From: Pseudeuparius sepicola
Taxonomy: Eukaryota > Arthropoda > Insecta > Coleoptera > Anthribidae
Reading direction: 5' to 3'
Length of the DNA: 64,000 nt
Assembly (NCBI GenBank): GCA_963920635.1
Contig: OY987298.1
Span: 118,162,035-118,226,034, forward strand
Shown: piece after piece, positions 46,606-56,455 of the stretch
How the letters are laid out: each line of letters starts with the position of its first letter
Numbering within the stretch: position 1 is the stretch's first letter
Notes under the pieces: model-generated
Told to the model about the DNA's origin: nothing
What the model saw: only the letters and a program-made list of their open reading frames with translations
Database searches by the model: none
Translations under genes and position numbers: made by a program

Positions 46606-48182
46606 GGGGAATGCGGGGCAATATAGGGTACCGGGGTATAAGTATTTTTACTAGATACAGCCTAACTGAGGCAGCCGAATTTCAAATCTACATGTCCCCC
46701 TTCCACCTCTTTTCGATGCAAGATCACGCCCCCGGTCAAGTCATTTCAGTGAGTACATAGCTATTGTTGGGAGTACAACAGCTCCCGTGTTTTAAAACTT
46801 GTGTTTACGTTTTTCCAAGATAAATACAGTTTTTATACGATTTTCGATGTGAGTGTTATTGCTTAATTAAACTTGTTATTAAGTATGATTAATCTAAATC
46901 ATTTTATCGAAAAATAATTGTCGTAAATTTTATTTATATTTTATTGTAAAACGTGCGTAGGGGCAAAATGGGGTATTAGAGATGGGGCAAAATGGGATAC
47001 CCCGGCTACCCGGGTACCGTACCCGGATGCCCTATTGAAATGCCTACAAGGCAATTTAGTTTTATACTTGGACACTTCAACAGTTGATAGAAAATCATAA
47101 AATATTACTATTTTGTGAATAACTTTTTATACACAGCCGCCTCGTTTTCGAAATATAGGATGTTTAAATTGTCAAAAATTTTAACGTTTTATTTTTATTT
47201 TTCCAGTGGCAGAGGTATGGGTAAACAATACCCTTGAATATTATTCATTATTTCTAAGCGAAAACTGTCTCTTGACTTTTTTTGCCGAAGTTCTACGAGA
47301 AAATTAATTTATCTTTTATTGCTTTTATGGAATGCAAAAAATAATTTATTTAATTTGAAAAAAATGTCATTTTAGATTTCTCTTTGGACAGTACTGAATA
47401 AAAATGTAAATTTACCGTGAAACTATGGCAGATACAAAAAATGCCAAGAGACGGTTTTTGCTTAGAAGAAAAAAAAGCTCTACAGAGCCGTGTCAGTATT
47501 TTTCTTGATAAAACAAATGTAGTGTATCTCCACCACCGGCTATATTTTGGGAACTTGGTATTATCACATTTTGTGACACTTGATCAATGCATGTACCAAA
47601 TTTCGTTTAAATACCTTTAACGGTTGAAAAAATAAAATGTTAAAATTTTTGAGAATTCAAATATCCTGTTTCTCAAAAACGAAGCGGCTGTAGATAAAAA
47701 GTTGTGCCACAAAATAATAATATTTTTGAGTTTACATCACCCCCGTTGAAGTGTCCCAGATTAAAACTGAATCTACCTGAATATTGTTTAATTTGTTTAG
47801 ATGGCGAAACGATATAAACGAAAAACTAACATTTTCATGTTTTTACGTTTTTATTTTTTTTAATTTAAAGATTACTGTTTGCTTAATAAAACATTTTGGA
47901 GAAACGTCTCCTTAATTCACCAAAAACTCACTATTTTAAAGCATTATTGTACTACCCCATTTTACCCCTCTTGGTACCCCATTATACCCCGCATACGGGG
48001 CAAAACGGGGCAAGGCGCAATTTTCATAAAAGTCCAAAAAAGTTAAAACTCAGTTACTGATTCCGTTATACAAAATGTTGCTAGTGTTACTAAACATATC
48101 TAACTACATGTAAATATAAATATAAATATCCCAGAAATATGGGGCTATGAAATTAAGTACCCCATATTGCCCCGCATTCCCT
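46606..48182. mobile_element. 1.58-kb inverted-repeat DNA element
   Basis: Flanked by TA. Left end GGGGAATGCGGGGCAATATA, right end (reverse complement) AGGGAATGCGGGGCAATATG. Subterminal blocks repeat GGGGCAAAATGGGG-type words near both ends (46975-47030; 47950-48015). The interior is AT-rich without a recognisable transposase, so it is non-autonomous. Ends and TA target would fit a pogo/mariner-type relative, but the family is uncertain. It lies in an intron just downstream of the Ig exon. Confidence 0.75.
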
Positions 48183-48241
48183 TAACATTAATTGATATAC
48201 ATGGGTTAACATGCCGCTTACTAGTTGACTAGCAGACTTAC

Positions 48242-48393
48242 CATGTCCCTGGTGTTTTTCATTTGGGTGCTGCCTTTCCACCAAGTGATGGTTGGCTCAG
48301 GACGAGCACCAACAACCTCGCAGCTCAATTCGTACGTACTCTCTGCAGACAAGGGTTTATTTTCTCCCACCAGTCGCACTCGCAAGGGACGTA
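48242..48393 (-). CDS. Sidestep-like immunoglobulin-domain exon
   Basis: A 152-nt internal exon: acceptor TTTTTCGTTGCAG before 48393, donor GTAAGT after 48242. It enters with two bases of a split codon and leaves at a codon boundary; 50 full codons lie between. The peptide has the Ig strand-B Cys (YELSCEVVG), then [19 protein letters not shown] with the strand-C Trp. The PLSA...YELSCE..GARP...ITWWKG pattern is that of Sidestep-family cell-surface proteins, which act with Beat proteins in motor-axon guidance and synaptic partner choice. The partner Cys and the other Ig, FnIII and membrane exons are not in view; long introns are usual for these genes. The plus-strand open frame at the same place (48225-48416) is a shadow. 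Confidence 0.8.
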
Positions 48394-48399
48394 CTGCAA

Positions 48400-50167
48400 C
48401 GAAAAACGACGATTGATTAGTCTAAGAATAAAAATGCTAATATAAAGGGAGTGCACCACTTAAAATAACCAGGAATAGATAAATCGATTCATGTGAGGCA
48501 TTTAAAGTTTTTCCAATTTCATTCAATGTGTTTCTGTGGGGTGGTATTTGAACCAAAACTTAGACTGTTGCAAAAATATGCCCGATCGGCATCAGTCGAA
48601 ACTATGGTTAATCGCGAAGACCAATGCTTTACTTTATACCCCTTAACTCCGAATTAGTTGTAAAACCAACCATAAGGACCAAAGGACCCCTAGGCAGTAA
48701 ATACTGCTCTTTATTTTCCGTTGATTGGACCAGAAAACCACATGACTTATGCACTATTGGGTGTGCTTTTCGTTTACATTTAAATGGAAAACACCCTGTA
48801 TAGGTACTGTATATGTATAGCCAGTTTTCCAATATTATATGAAAGTTCAGATCTGCTTATCAAACGTATCATATTACTCGTACATGCAAAATTCGTTAGG
48901 TATTTATTATTTAGGTATAATAATTCTGTTTGAATCCAACGTTACATTTATTAATTTAAGTACCCATTAATTTGATCGTTTCAATAATCATAATGTTCAT
49001 TACGTTTACCAGAAATGGTTAGGTTTATTTGCGTGGTTCTCGAAATGATTTGCAGTATAATTTTGTACTGATATAGGTACCCCAGCGACTGAATATTAAA
49101 AAGCCATACCATAGTTTCACATAACTATTTTTAAAGCCATTATTTTAATATTGCACGCAACTCTCGCAATATTTTTATATTTTAACTTATTTTTATACTT
49201 TCAACCCATCGTAACCATTCTAATTTAGTCTGTTTTTGCAAAACAATGCCAAAATTGAATTTCTTGACACCTACAAGATAGAAATCGACGTCAGACTCGC
49301 TATTTTCAAATGCGATAAAATTAAATAATATATACTTTCATCTCCTCATTTCCACCCCTTTGCGTAGATCGATTTTGTTCAAAAGCAATATGAAACGCTT
49401 TATTGTAAGCAGGATTGCTGTACCAAATTTGAAGCATCTTGGTAATATACAGACACTATATACTATACAGAGGCACGCATAATTTTTGTTGTTGAAGCTT
49501 TCGTTCTTGAAGTTTTAGAACATCATTTGAAACCGATTTAGAGAATAATCTTGATCATTTTTTCGGAAACAATGCTTCCACTCAGTGGTGATGTGAAAGC
49601 ATGCAAAGGGTCTCATACAATGTACTACACTTCATACTTTTGTTAAATTTTAGCCTAATCTTAGTTTCCTACATCACATGGCGATATAGCGCAGGCTGCC
49701 TTTTGGATGAAGGTTTACATGAAGACAAACTCGGAGCCATTATTTGAAGTTCATCAAACTTATAGTAAATAGATTCTGGTTTCTAATTAAGAAATGACAT
49801 TGTTTTAAGGATTTGAGGTCTATAATATAACAGCGTAATTTCCTAACCAAATGAAATTTGACGTTTGTCTTTAAATACAGATATAAGTAATTTGTTTAGT
49901 TATATTTTCGTTAATGGATTGTTACATTTTCCCCATGTAAATTAGTTTATTTAAAATAAGGTGAATGCGCCGGTATTAATTTTTTGGAACCTAGAGCCAA
50001 AGTGTTCCTTGACTTCTATTTAACAATCAAAGCCACAGTTTGTTAAATGAAACTATTATTATTATTTTGAACAACTTAGAATACAAATAAATGGACGTTT
50101 GATACCTTAAAACATTGTAGATATGGTACAGAATAAAGTGAGTTAATACTTAGGTATACAATTTATT
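48400..50167. other. Noncoding, probable intron
   Basis: AT-rich, with a solitary inverted MITE end at about 48785 (AAAACACCCTGTATA). It lies upstream of the Ig exon and is probably intronic to that gene. Confidence 0.4.
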
Positions 50168-50752
50168 TGTCACACGTGGTTTTAACTTGGACTCCGTTTC
50201 CTTACGTAGCTGATGTATTGTGAGGACTCCTTTGTACGGTCAGTCGTCCCTAAAGAAAATATGAGCACTGTTATGTACTATAAATATACTATCAAGTTAC
50301 TTACTTACCATTAGGTGTTTTCCCTGGAAGTTTTGCCTGGTTGTTGGCTCTTGGTCGGTTGCTGGGCGGTCTTTAGGTGTCTTGAGTGAATTTTGCTGGG
50401 TTGCAAATATATTTACCTGAAATGATATCAAAATGATTGTGGAAATTCGTATAGCGGTACGTACCCATTTTTGATAGAGGATCCTTCTTTTGTACGAGTC
50501 TTCAGAGGCTGGGAGGGTTTTCTTGGCGGAAAATACGCACTCTGCGCATGACGTCGGCGACGTCGAAGTACTAACAGAAATAGTAAGTTCAGAAATTACA
50601 GTGCAGGAGGTCTGGGAGTGTCCCCTGGTAAGTTTTGGTAAGTAGCATCGTGACGTAGGTAGTATTCGGTCCACTCCGGTTTCGGCCCCTTCCAAGTTCG
50701 GCAGTTCTTGGTGTGAGAGCAATTTTTTTAGAGCGGTCAATAGTTGCGGCAC
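50168..50752 (-). other. Candidate small spliced transcript
   Basis: The minus strand shows a coherent set of splice signals: a possible acceptor TATTTCTGTTAG (about 50576); donor GG|GTACGT (about 50466) with acceptor TGATATCATTTCAG (about 50419), a 48-bp intron; donor ATG|GTAAGTAAG (about 50308) with acceptor CATATTTTCTTTAG (about 50252); and an AATAAA at about 50163-50168. Joined in the 151-codon frame, the product ends HLM then GRLTVQRSPHNTSAT. The frame lacks an ATG as seen, and other frames are also protein-like (ADVMRRVRIFRQENPPSL), so coding frame, start and even coding status are unclear. No domain recognised. Could be a lncRNA, a young gene or a transposon remnant. Confidence 0.35.
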
Positions 50753-50759
50753 TAATGTA

Positions 50760-52570
50760 TAGAATATATCTCTAATAATAATTGCACAATAGCCACACGC
50801 ATTGTTGTCAACAATCAGTTAAACTTAGGTTAGAATAGTTATAAAGTTGTTCATTTAAATAAACAAAGATGGTTTTAATTTTAAATAAACTTGCATAAAA
50901 ATCGGCCCACCCTTAAACTTTACCGATTTTTTTATAAATTAATTAGAAGATCAAAAAAGAAATGCTGTTTGAAATATAATAACACGCCTTCATATAAAAA
51001 CTCCAACCTCGGTCGGTGAAGGTTGGAAAGTTTGAAAGTTGAAAAACCTTTTACCCGGGGGAGCCTCGAAAAAATCCGCCCTATATAGACGCCCTCAGAA
51101 CCACTCTTAGAAATTGCGTGTTTTTTCGTATATCTCGATATTTCGGGGGCGCCTAAAGCATCTGAGAGCCCCAAGCCGAATTAACATCGCTTCAGGTCGA
51201 CGAAAAACTGAATTTTCTGACAAAAGCGCGATATTGTCGGAATAATTTTTGGAATTTAGCATATTTTTGATCTGCTGAATAATTTCAAAAAAACATTTGT
51301 AGTCAACAGTCAAAAGTTTAACGGTGGGTCGATTTCTATGCACGAGCCAGTGTAGTAACAACGAACAATAAAGTTACTTAAAGAATATATGAAATTCTAC
51401 TAAAGCCTATCAGTTGTTATGAGTAAATCCATTAGGTACCCCAAAAAAGTAATAGGCGTTGTGACGGCGTTTTCGTGAGTTCAGAGAGGGCTGAGGTCCG
51501 TTGACAAAAAGCAGACCAGCTCAGGCAAAATGGAAGGTTTTACTAGTGTTTTTGGACAGATATAAAACTGCAAAATATACAAATTCAAATGCACACAAAC
51601 ACCACAATAATTCTAAGATTACCTGGCACCAGACTAGGTATTCAGACTAATAAAGAAATAGCTTCAACCAATTGCTCTAAGGCTGCCAGCTTGTACCTAC
51701 TTAAAGTCAGGCCACAAAATGGCCTCTTAACGTCTTCGACATTGGTATTGTAACAATTGCCGGAGGTGGACAGTTTTTTATAGGCAATAGAAAAAACATA
51801 TTTTGGGAACACAATCAAATTGCCTTGAATATCTCTGGTTTCAGTACTCACAGCGCCACCTAATGGCCAATAGCCAAATATACTCCAAAGGGATAGAGAA
51901 AATTTGCAGACAAGCTAGCCTAATATTTATTAGTTATTTGGTTTGGCTTTACAGGGTTCTAAGCATATAAAATAAAAGGAAGCACCGCAGCGCACGTTAT
52001 ACTATCCTGAGTTAATTCAAAATATTTTTCAAAATACATTCCTCCACAGCGTATAGGTACCTAACCGCGTATCTCAGGACTTTTTGCGAGGTTTTCATGT
52101 TCTTGGATCTCTTACGTCCTGTCTGTTGGGCAGCAAACGTGGTTGGCGATTTGGGACTGTCTTGAAGCTTTATATAGAGGAGCCAGGGAAGCTGGGCTAT
52201 TTGTGACGCGCCCAGGGTTTCGCCTGAGGCCCTACTGGTGGAGGCTGAGACGTCGAACGCGTTTACAACGTGCGGCGACTTAGATATGTTTAGAATAAGC
52301 GGCAGTAGGATATAGACTTGTGTTAACTCCTAAAAAGGGATAATTTTAAATCGCGCATTTATCTGCACTTTCAGCTGCATTCAGCTCCGACAATTATTTT
52401 TAATGTGTTTACTGTTAGATACTGTTTACTGTGGTCGTAGATAAAAACTATTTAAAAAAACTACCTGACTATGAAGCTACCTGCTTAATAATTTAAAATT
52501 TAGGAAATATGATTTTTGTTTTGAACTACCTACCCATACGTAATTAGTTCAATCATCCAAGGTTCCGAAA
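50760..52570. other. Noncoding with old repeats
   Basis: 51090-51230 is related to 40640-40870. 51642-51860 contains a 69-codon minus-strand frame beside AGGTGGCGCTGTGAGTA, unrecognised. 52080-52300 is GC-richer (GGCCCTACTGGTGGAGGCTG) with no exon that I can defend. Confidence 0.35.
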
Positions 52571-52574
52571 CATG

Positions 52575-53347
52575 GTTTCCAGGAAAATGTAGAAGTTTTT
52601 TCTCAACGGTTCTATATTATTATGCTCCTGGGGGCGCTGAATTCAAATCCTCGCCAGGCGTCAGTTTATAATAAACACACACATAAACCAGATGGATTCA
52701 ATTATTATAGTTATTTAAAACTTCGATTTTCAATTCCAGGTGATATTTATGAAGAGGAGGAAGACCATGATGAGGACGACAAATGAACATTGCAACCGTT
52801 AAATAACGATGTGCTTTTATCCTTTTTCTCGTGTTAATACAATTTCCTTTCAAATATGTTTTCCTTCATAAAGACCTACTTTCCTGTAAATTAAGAGTAG
52901 CACAATTTCGTTTGAATTAGGGGACCCGTCGACCATGGACCCCACTGAAGTTCCTTAAAGTCATAGAATAATTGGTTTTATGTGTATATAAGGTTGATAG
53001 TAGGGTACAAGCGCAAAGTTAGACTAGCGTTTTCGGCTTCCTTAGCGAAGAGTTAAGAAATGGCTACTTTTTAACAAGCGCTAGTCGTTATGGATTGTCC
53101 AAACTTCAGAGTTGTTATATAAAGGAAATGTAGACTACTTTAATTTTCTATATGATTTGTAGAATCGACGGACGCTTAATTCTCGAGTTATAGTCAAAAA
53201 ACTCAAAATAGTGCCGAAAAATTGAGGTTATGTGCAATTTTAGTTGTGAAGCCGACGCCTGGCGAGGTGGCAAACCTCAGATTTGAATTCAGCGCCCCCA
53301 GGAACATATAGAACCGTTGAGAAAAAACTTCTACATTTTTTTCATGG
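52575..53347. repeat. Inverted pair, ~90-bp arms
   Basis: About 52580-52668 (TGTAGAAGTTTTTTCTCAAC, GGTTCTATATTAT, CTGGGGGCGCTGAATTCAAA, CGCCAGGCGTC) is the inverted counterpart of about 53253-53345. The right arm has an extra ~17-bp insertion. The intervening ~580 bp includes a possible terminal exon. Confidence 0.65.
52740..52786 (+). CDS. Possible acidic C-terminal exon
   Basis: After TTTTCAATTCCAG, the plus strand reads (two bases of a split codon, then) DIYEEEEDHDEDDK and TGA. A good acceptor directly followed by a highly acidic tail and stop looks like the last exon of a nuclear or chaperone-type protein, but the upstream exon is not identifiable and no polyadenylation signal is obvious. 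It lies inside the inverted pair 52575-53347, so it may instead belong to a repeat. Confidence 0.3.
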
Positions 53348-53369
53348 AAAAAAACCCTTGCTTATTGTA

Positions 53370-55743
53370 CAGGGTGGCCCATCTAAGCGGAAAAAGTGTG
53401 CTACGTGGAGACACGTTAACATAAAATCGTCATTCAAAAAATGAGATTGTAGTAAAAATTAAGGGGAATTCGAGGGTGTAATACCCTAATTTTGTATACG
53501 GGGGTCGGTAAAAAGTTATCGCGAATAAACATTTCTTGCAAAATAAAAATATTGTTTTACCTACACATCCATTAGAGAACATTTAAGTAGTATTCCCGAA
53601 TATTCAGTTTTTTAATATAACTTCCGGTTATAGCGGAAATGAAAGTGGTTTTCTCTATTTTACAACTTACACATTTCTCTTAACCATCACAGGATTCCTT
53701 TTTTAATTCTGAATCCAACGATATATAATTTGACTTATTTATTTCCAACCGTTTCCGAGATATTTATCAGAGAAGCTCCATCAAACTAGATACATGGTCT
53801 CATGGTCGGTGTCTGATGTTCGATCTGAGTAGGCCAAACAATAAAACCAAATTTATGACAAATCAAGTCAGCCATGATAATAAAACTGACAAGCGAGTAG
53901 GCTGTCAATTCAATATTTCTATTTACGTGTCAGATTAGTCTAAAATTTTGTTGCTGAAGCTGTTAGTATTTGCAGTTTAAAAAATGTTTTTGAAAGAAGA
54001 ATGCTGTGATATTTTAGAGATCTTCATCAAAAATGATAAAAGATACGTAGAAACTTTGAGGGAGTATTCTCGTAAATATCCAAATAGAAATGTTCCGAGT
54101 GCTTCATTTATAATATGTAAGCTGTATTGAAGATTCAGATCGACAGGAAGTGTGATTGGCAAGAGAAAAAAAAGGGTTTAGAATTAGTGAGGACGAGAGA
54201 GAACGAATTTTAAATTATTTCAGAAGAAATAACGAAAAATCTCAGAGAGATGCAGCGAGAGACTTACAAATTCCCCGGTCTACAATACAAAGGGTAATGA
54301 AATTAAGCAAATTTAAAGCCTTCAAAATATTACCTGTTCAAAGGCTATTCCCTGGAGATGCTGCAAGAAGACTGGAATATTGTCAAACAATGTTAAACTT
54401 TTATTTTGCAAGAGGTGGAGCTGGATTTTTTAAACAAATTATTTGGTCCGATGAAGCTACATTTACAACGGCGGGAATATACAATCGGAAAAATAGTATA
54501 TTTTGGTCTGTTGACAATCCACGGGCATTTCGTGAAGTTGTGAAATCCGGCAGAAATTCCGTGGGTGTTTGGTGCGGAATTGTGGGAAATTTTATAATGG
54601 GCCCTCTATTTTATTCAGGGAGTATGGCAGGTAGGAAATACCTACATTTAATCCAGAACGAATTGGAACAATACTTTGACCAGTTGCCATTAATTTTTCT
54701 TAACCAACTCCAAGAAAGACAATTAATATGGCAGCAAGATGGCGCTTCCTTCCATAACTGTGGGCCCATACCGGAATTTTTGAACAATTCGTTTGAAAAT
54801 TGGATTGGTAAACATGGAACGATAAGGTGGCCGCCACGTAGTCCAGATTTAACCCCCATGGATTTTTTCTTGTGGGGGCATTTAAAAAATAAAGTTTATA
54901 AGAACCGCCCCGAAAATGTTGAGGAGATTAAAAGACGAGTAAAATTAGAAATTGATAGTTTAAACAATCGTCCCTTAATCTTTGAAAATGTCCGAAAAAA
55001 TTTCTTAAAAAGACTTAGGTTATGTGTAAATAATAATGGAAACAATTTTGAACATTTAATGTAAATGAACTTCTAACTAATTTTTAATAACTAATCATAT
55101 TGTTGTTATAATAAGTATGACAGTAGTAAAAATAATAAATGTTTCATAATTTCCACGAGATTTTTAATTAAGTTGAATGCAGTTGAATGGCTATAGCCAC
55201 TTTAACATTCAGCCTACTCGCTTGTCAGTTTTATTATCATGGCTGACTTGATTTGCCATAAATTTGGTTTTATTGTTTGGCCTACTCAGATCGAACATCA
55301 GACACCGACCATGAGACCAAGTATCTAGTTTGATGGAGCTTCTCTGATAAATATCTCGGAAACGGTTGGAGATAAATAGGTCAAATTATATATCGTTGGA
55401 TTCAGAATTAAAAAAGGAATCCTGTGATCGTTAAGAGAAATGTGTAAGTTGTAAAATAGAGAAAACCACTTTCATTTCCGCTATAACCGGAAGTTATATT
55501 AAAAAACTGAATATTCGGGAATACTACTTAAAGGTTCTCTAATGGATGTGTAGGTAAATTTTTTTTTATTTTGCAAAAAAATGTTTTTTTTTGCGATAAC
55601 TTTTTTACCGACCCCCGTATACAAAATTAGGGTACACCCTCGAATTCCCCTTAATTTTTATTATAACCTCATTTTTTGAATGACGATTTTATGTTAACCT
55701 GTCTCCACGTAGCACACTTTTTCCGCTTGGATGGGCCACCCTG
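53370..55743 (+). mobile_element. Mariner-like transposon with 0.54-kb inverted repeats
   Basis: TA-flanked (53368-53369, 55744-55745). Terminal repeats about 53370-53908 and 55208-55743 are nearly identical (CAGGGTGGCCCATCTAAGCG and its near-complement; ATATATAATTTGACTTATTT; CATGGTCTCATGGTCGGTGT). A transposase lies between them. The long repeats and full-length coding region show a nearly autonomous, fairly young copy. Confidence 0.92.
53984..55064 (+). pseudogene. Mariner-superfamily transposase, N-terminus broken
   Basis: The main frame (about 54170-55064) has a second helix-turn-helix (SQRDAARDLQIPRSTIQRVM) and a complete DDD catalytic core: IIWSDEATF, LIWQQDGASFHN and PPRSPDLTPMDFFLWGHL, with 40 residues between the second and third Asp. 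It binds the inverted repeats, cuts and rejoins at TA. The 302-codon frame drawn from 54156 starts at TTG. The natural ATG is probably 53984, whose frame gives a first HTH (YVETLREYSRKYPNRN, then RFRSTGSVIGKRKK). A TGA near 54128 and a one-base shift in the A-run near 54163-54170 separate it from the core. As read, the protein is broken, unless these are assembly errors in a homopolymer. Confidence 0.85.
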
Positions 55744-55745
55744 TA

Positions 55746-56377
55746 CTAAATGCCCCCGTAATGGGAATTGTAGGATTACTAAAGGTGATACAGGAAAAAT
55801 CTGGTTGAAATTATTGGGACTACTACAGGCGGCCGCATTACCTTTAATTGGCACATCTGAGTAGAAAACTTAAAAATTGTGAATTATGATGGGAAATATT
55901 TTGCCTCCTTTAGAATCTATATGGCACTGGCATGTCACATAAAACCTGATGGCAGTTGGATACTGACATATAACATAACCTTCTACAAGCCCCCTTGTGG
56001 TCTCCTTGGAGTCGACAGAAAACAAATTTCCCCTGAAGGCTTCACTTTTCCTATGTGATAGACTGTGATATGCTGGGTCCCCTTATTTTAAAGAGTCCCT
56101 GGTTTTATTGTTTTGAGGTATCTTTTTCTATACCATTCCCAGCAGAGATATTTGAAAAAAATCATATCTGCTATGGAAACTGAAACATTTAAATTTACAC
56201 CAACATTAAACTTGACAGTTTAGGTAATAATAAAAGTGTTTGGCTGATCTGTAACACAATGAATCATCTTACTTTGAGATAAAACATTAAAACTGTTCGA
56301 TTAATAGGTTTAAATGTGCCCTATCGTGAATTTATACACAATAAAATTACCGCGTATCCATATTCTCTTTCCAATAG
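55746..56377. other. Noncoding between transposon and candidate exon
   Basis: Unique-looking AT-rich sequence. The last 15 bp before 56378 are pyrimidine-rich and form an acceptor. No gene otherwise. Confidence 0.4.
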
Positions 56378-56455
56378 AATCCAGTAGGTGACGATGTTGC
56401 AGATGACATTGGTGGACCCCAGTGTGCCCAATTTAGTGGGTATGACAACCTATAG
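56378..56455 (+). CDS. Possible C-terminal exon
   Basis: The strong acceptor TATTCTCTTTCCAATAG is followed by 25 codons, NPVGDDVADDIGGPQCAQFS then GYDNL and TAG. Composition is clearly protein-like. The family is not recognised. The upstream exon is not in view or not identifiable; phase 0 differs from that of the candidate exon at 52740, so the two are not simple alternatives of each other. The minus strand is also open here, which lowers confidence. Confidence 0.35.
   Translation, partial: NPVGDDVADDIGGPQCAQFSGYDNL

Noticed and set aside
48225..48445. Plus-strand frames over the Ig exon
   Set aside because: Shadow frames of the minus-strand Sidestep-like exon, which has splice sites and domain motifs.
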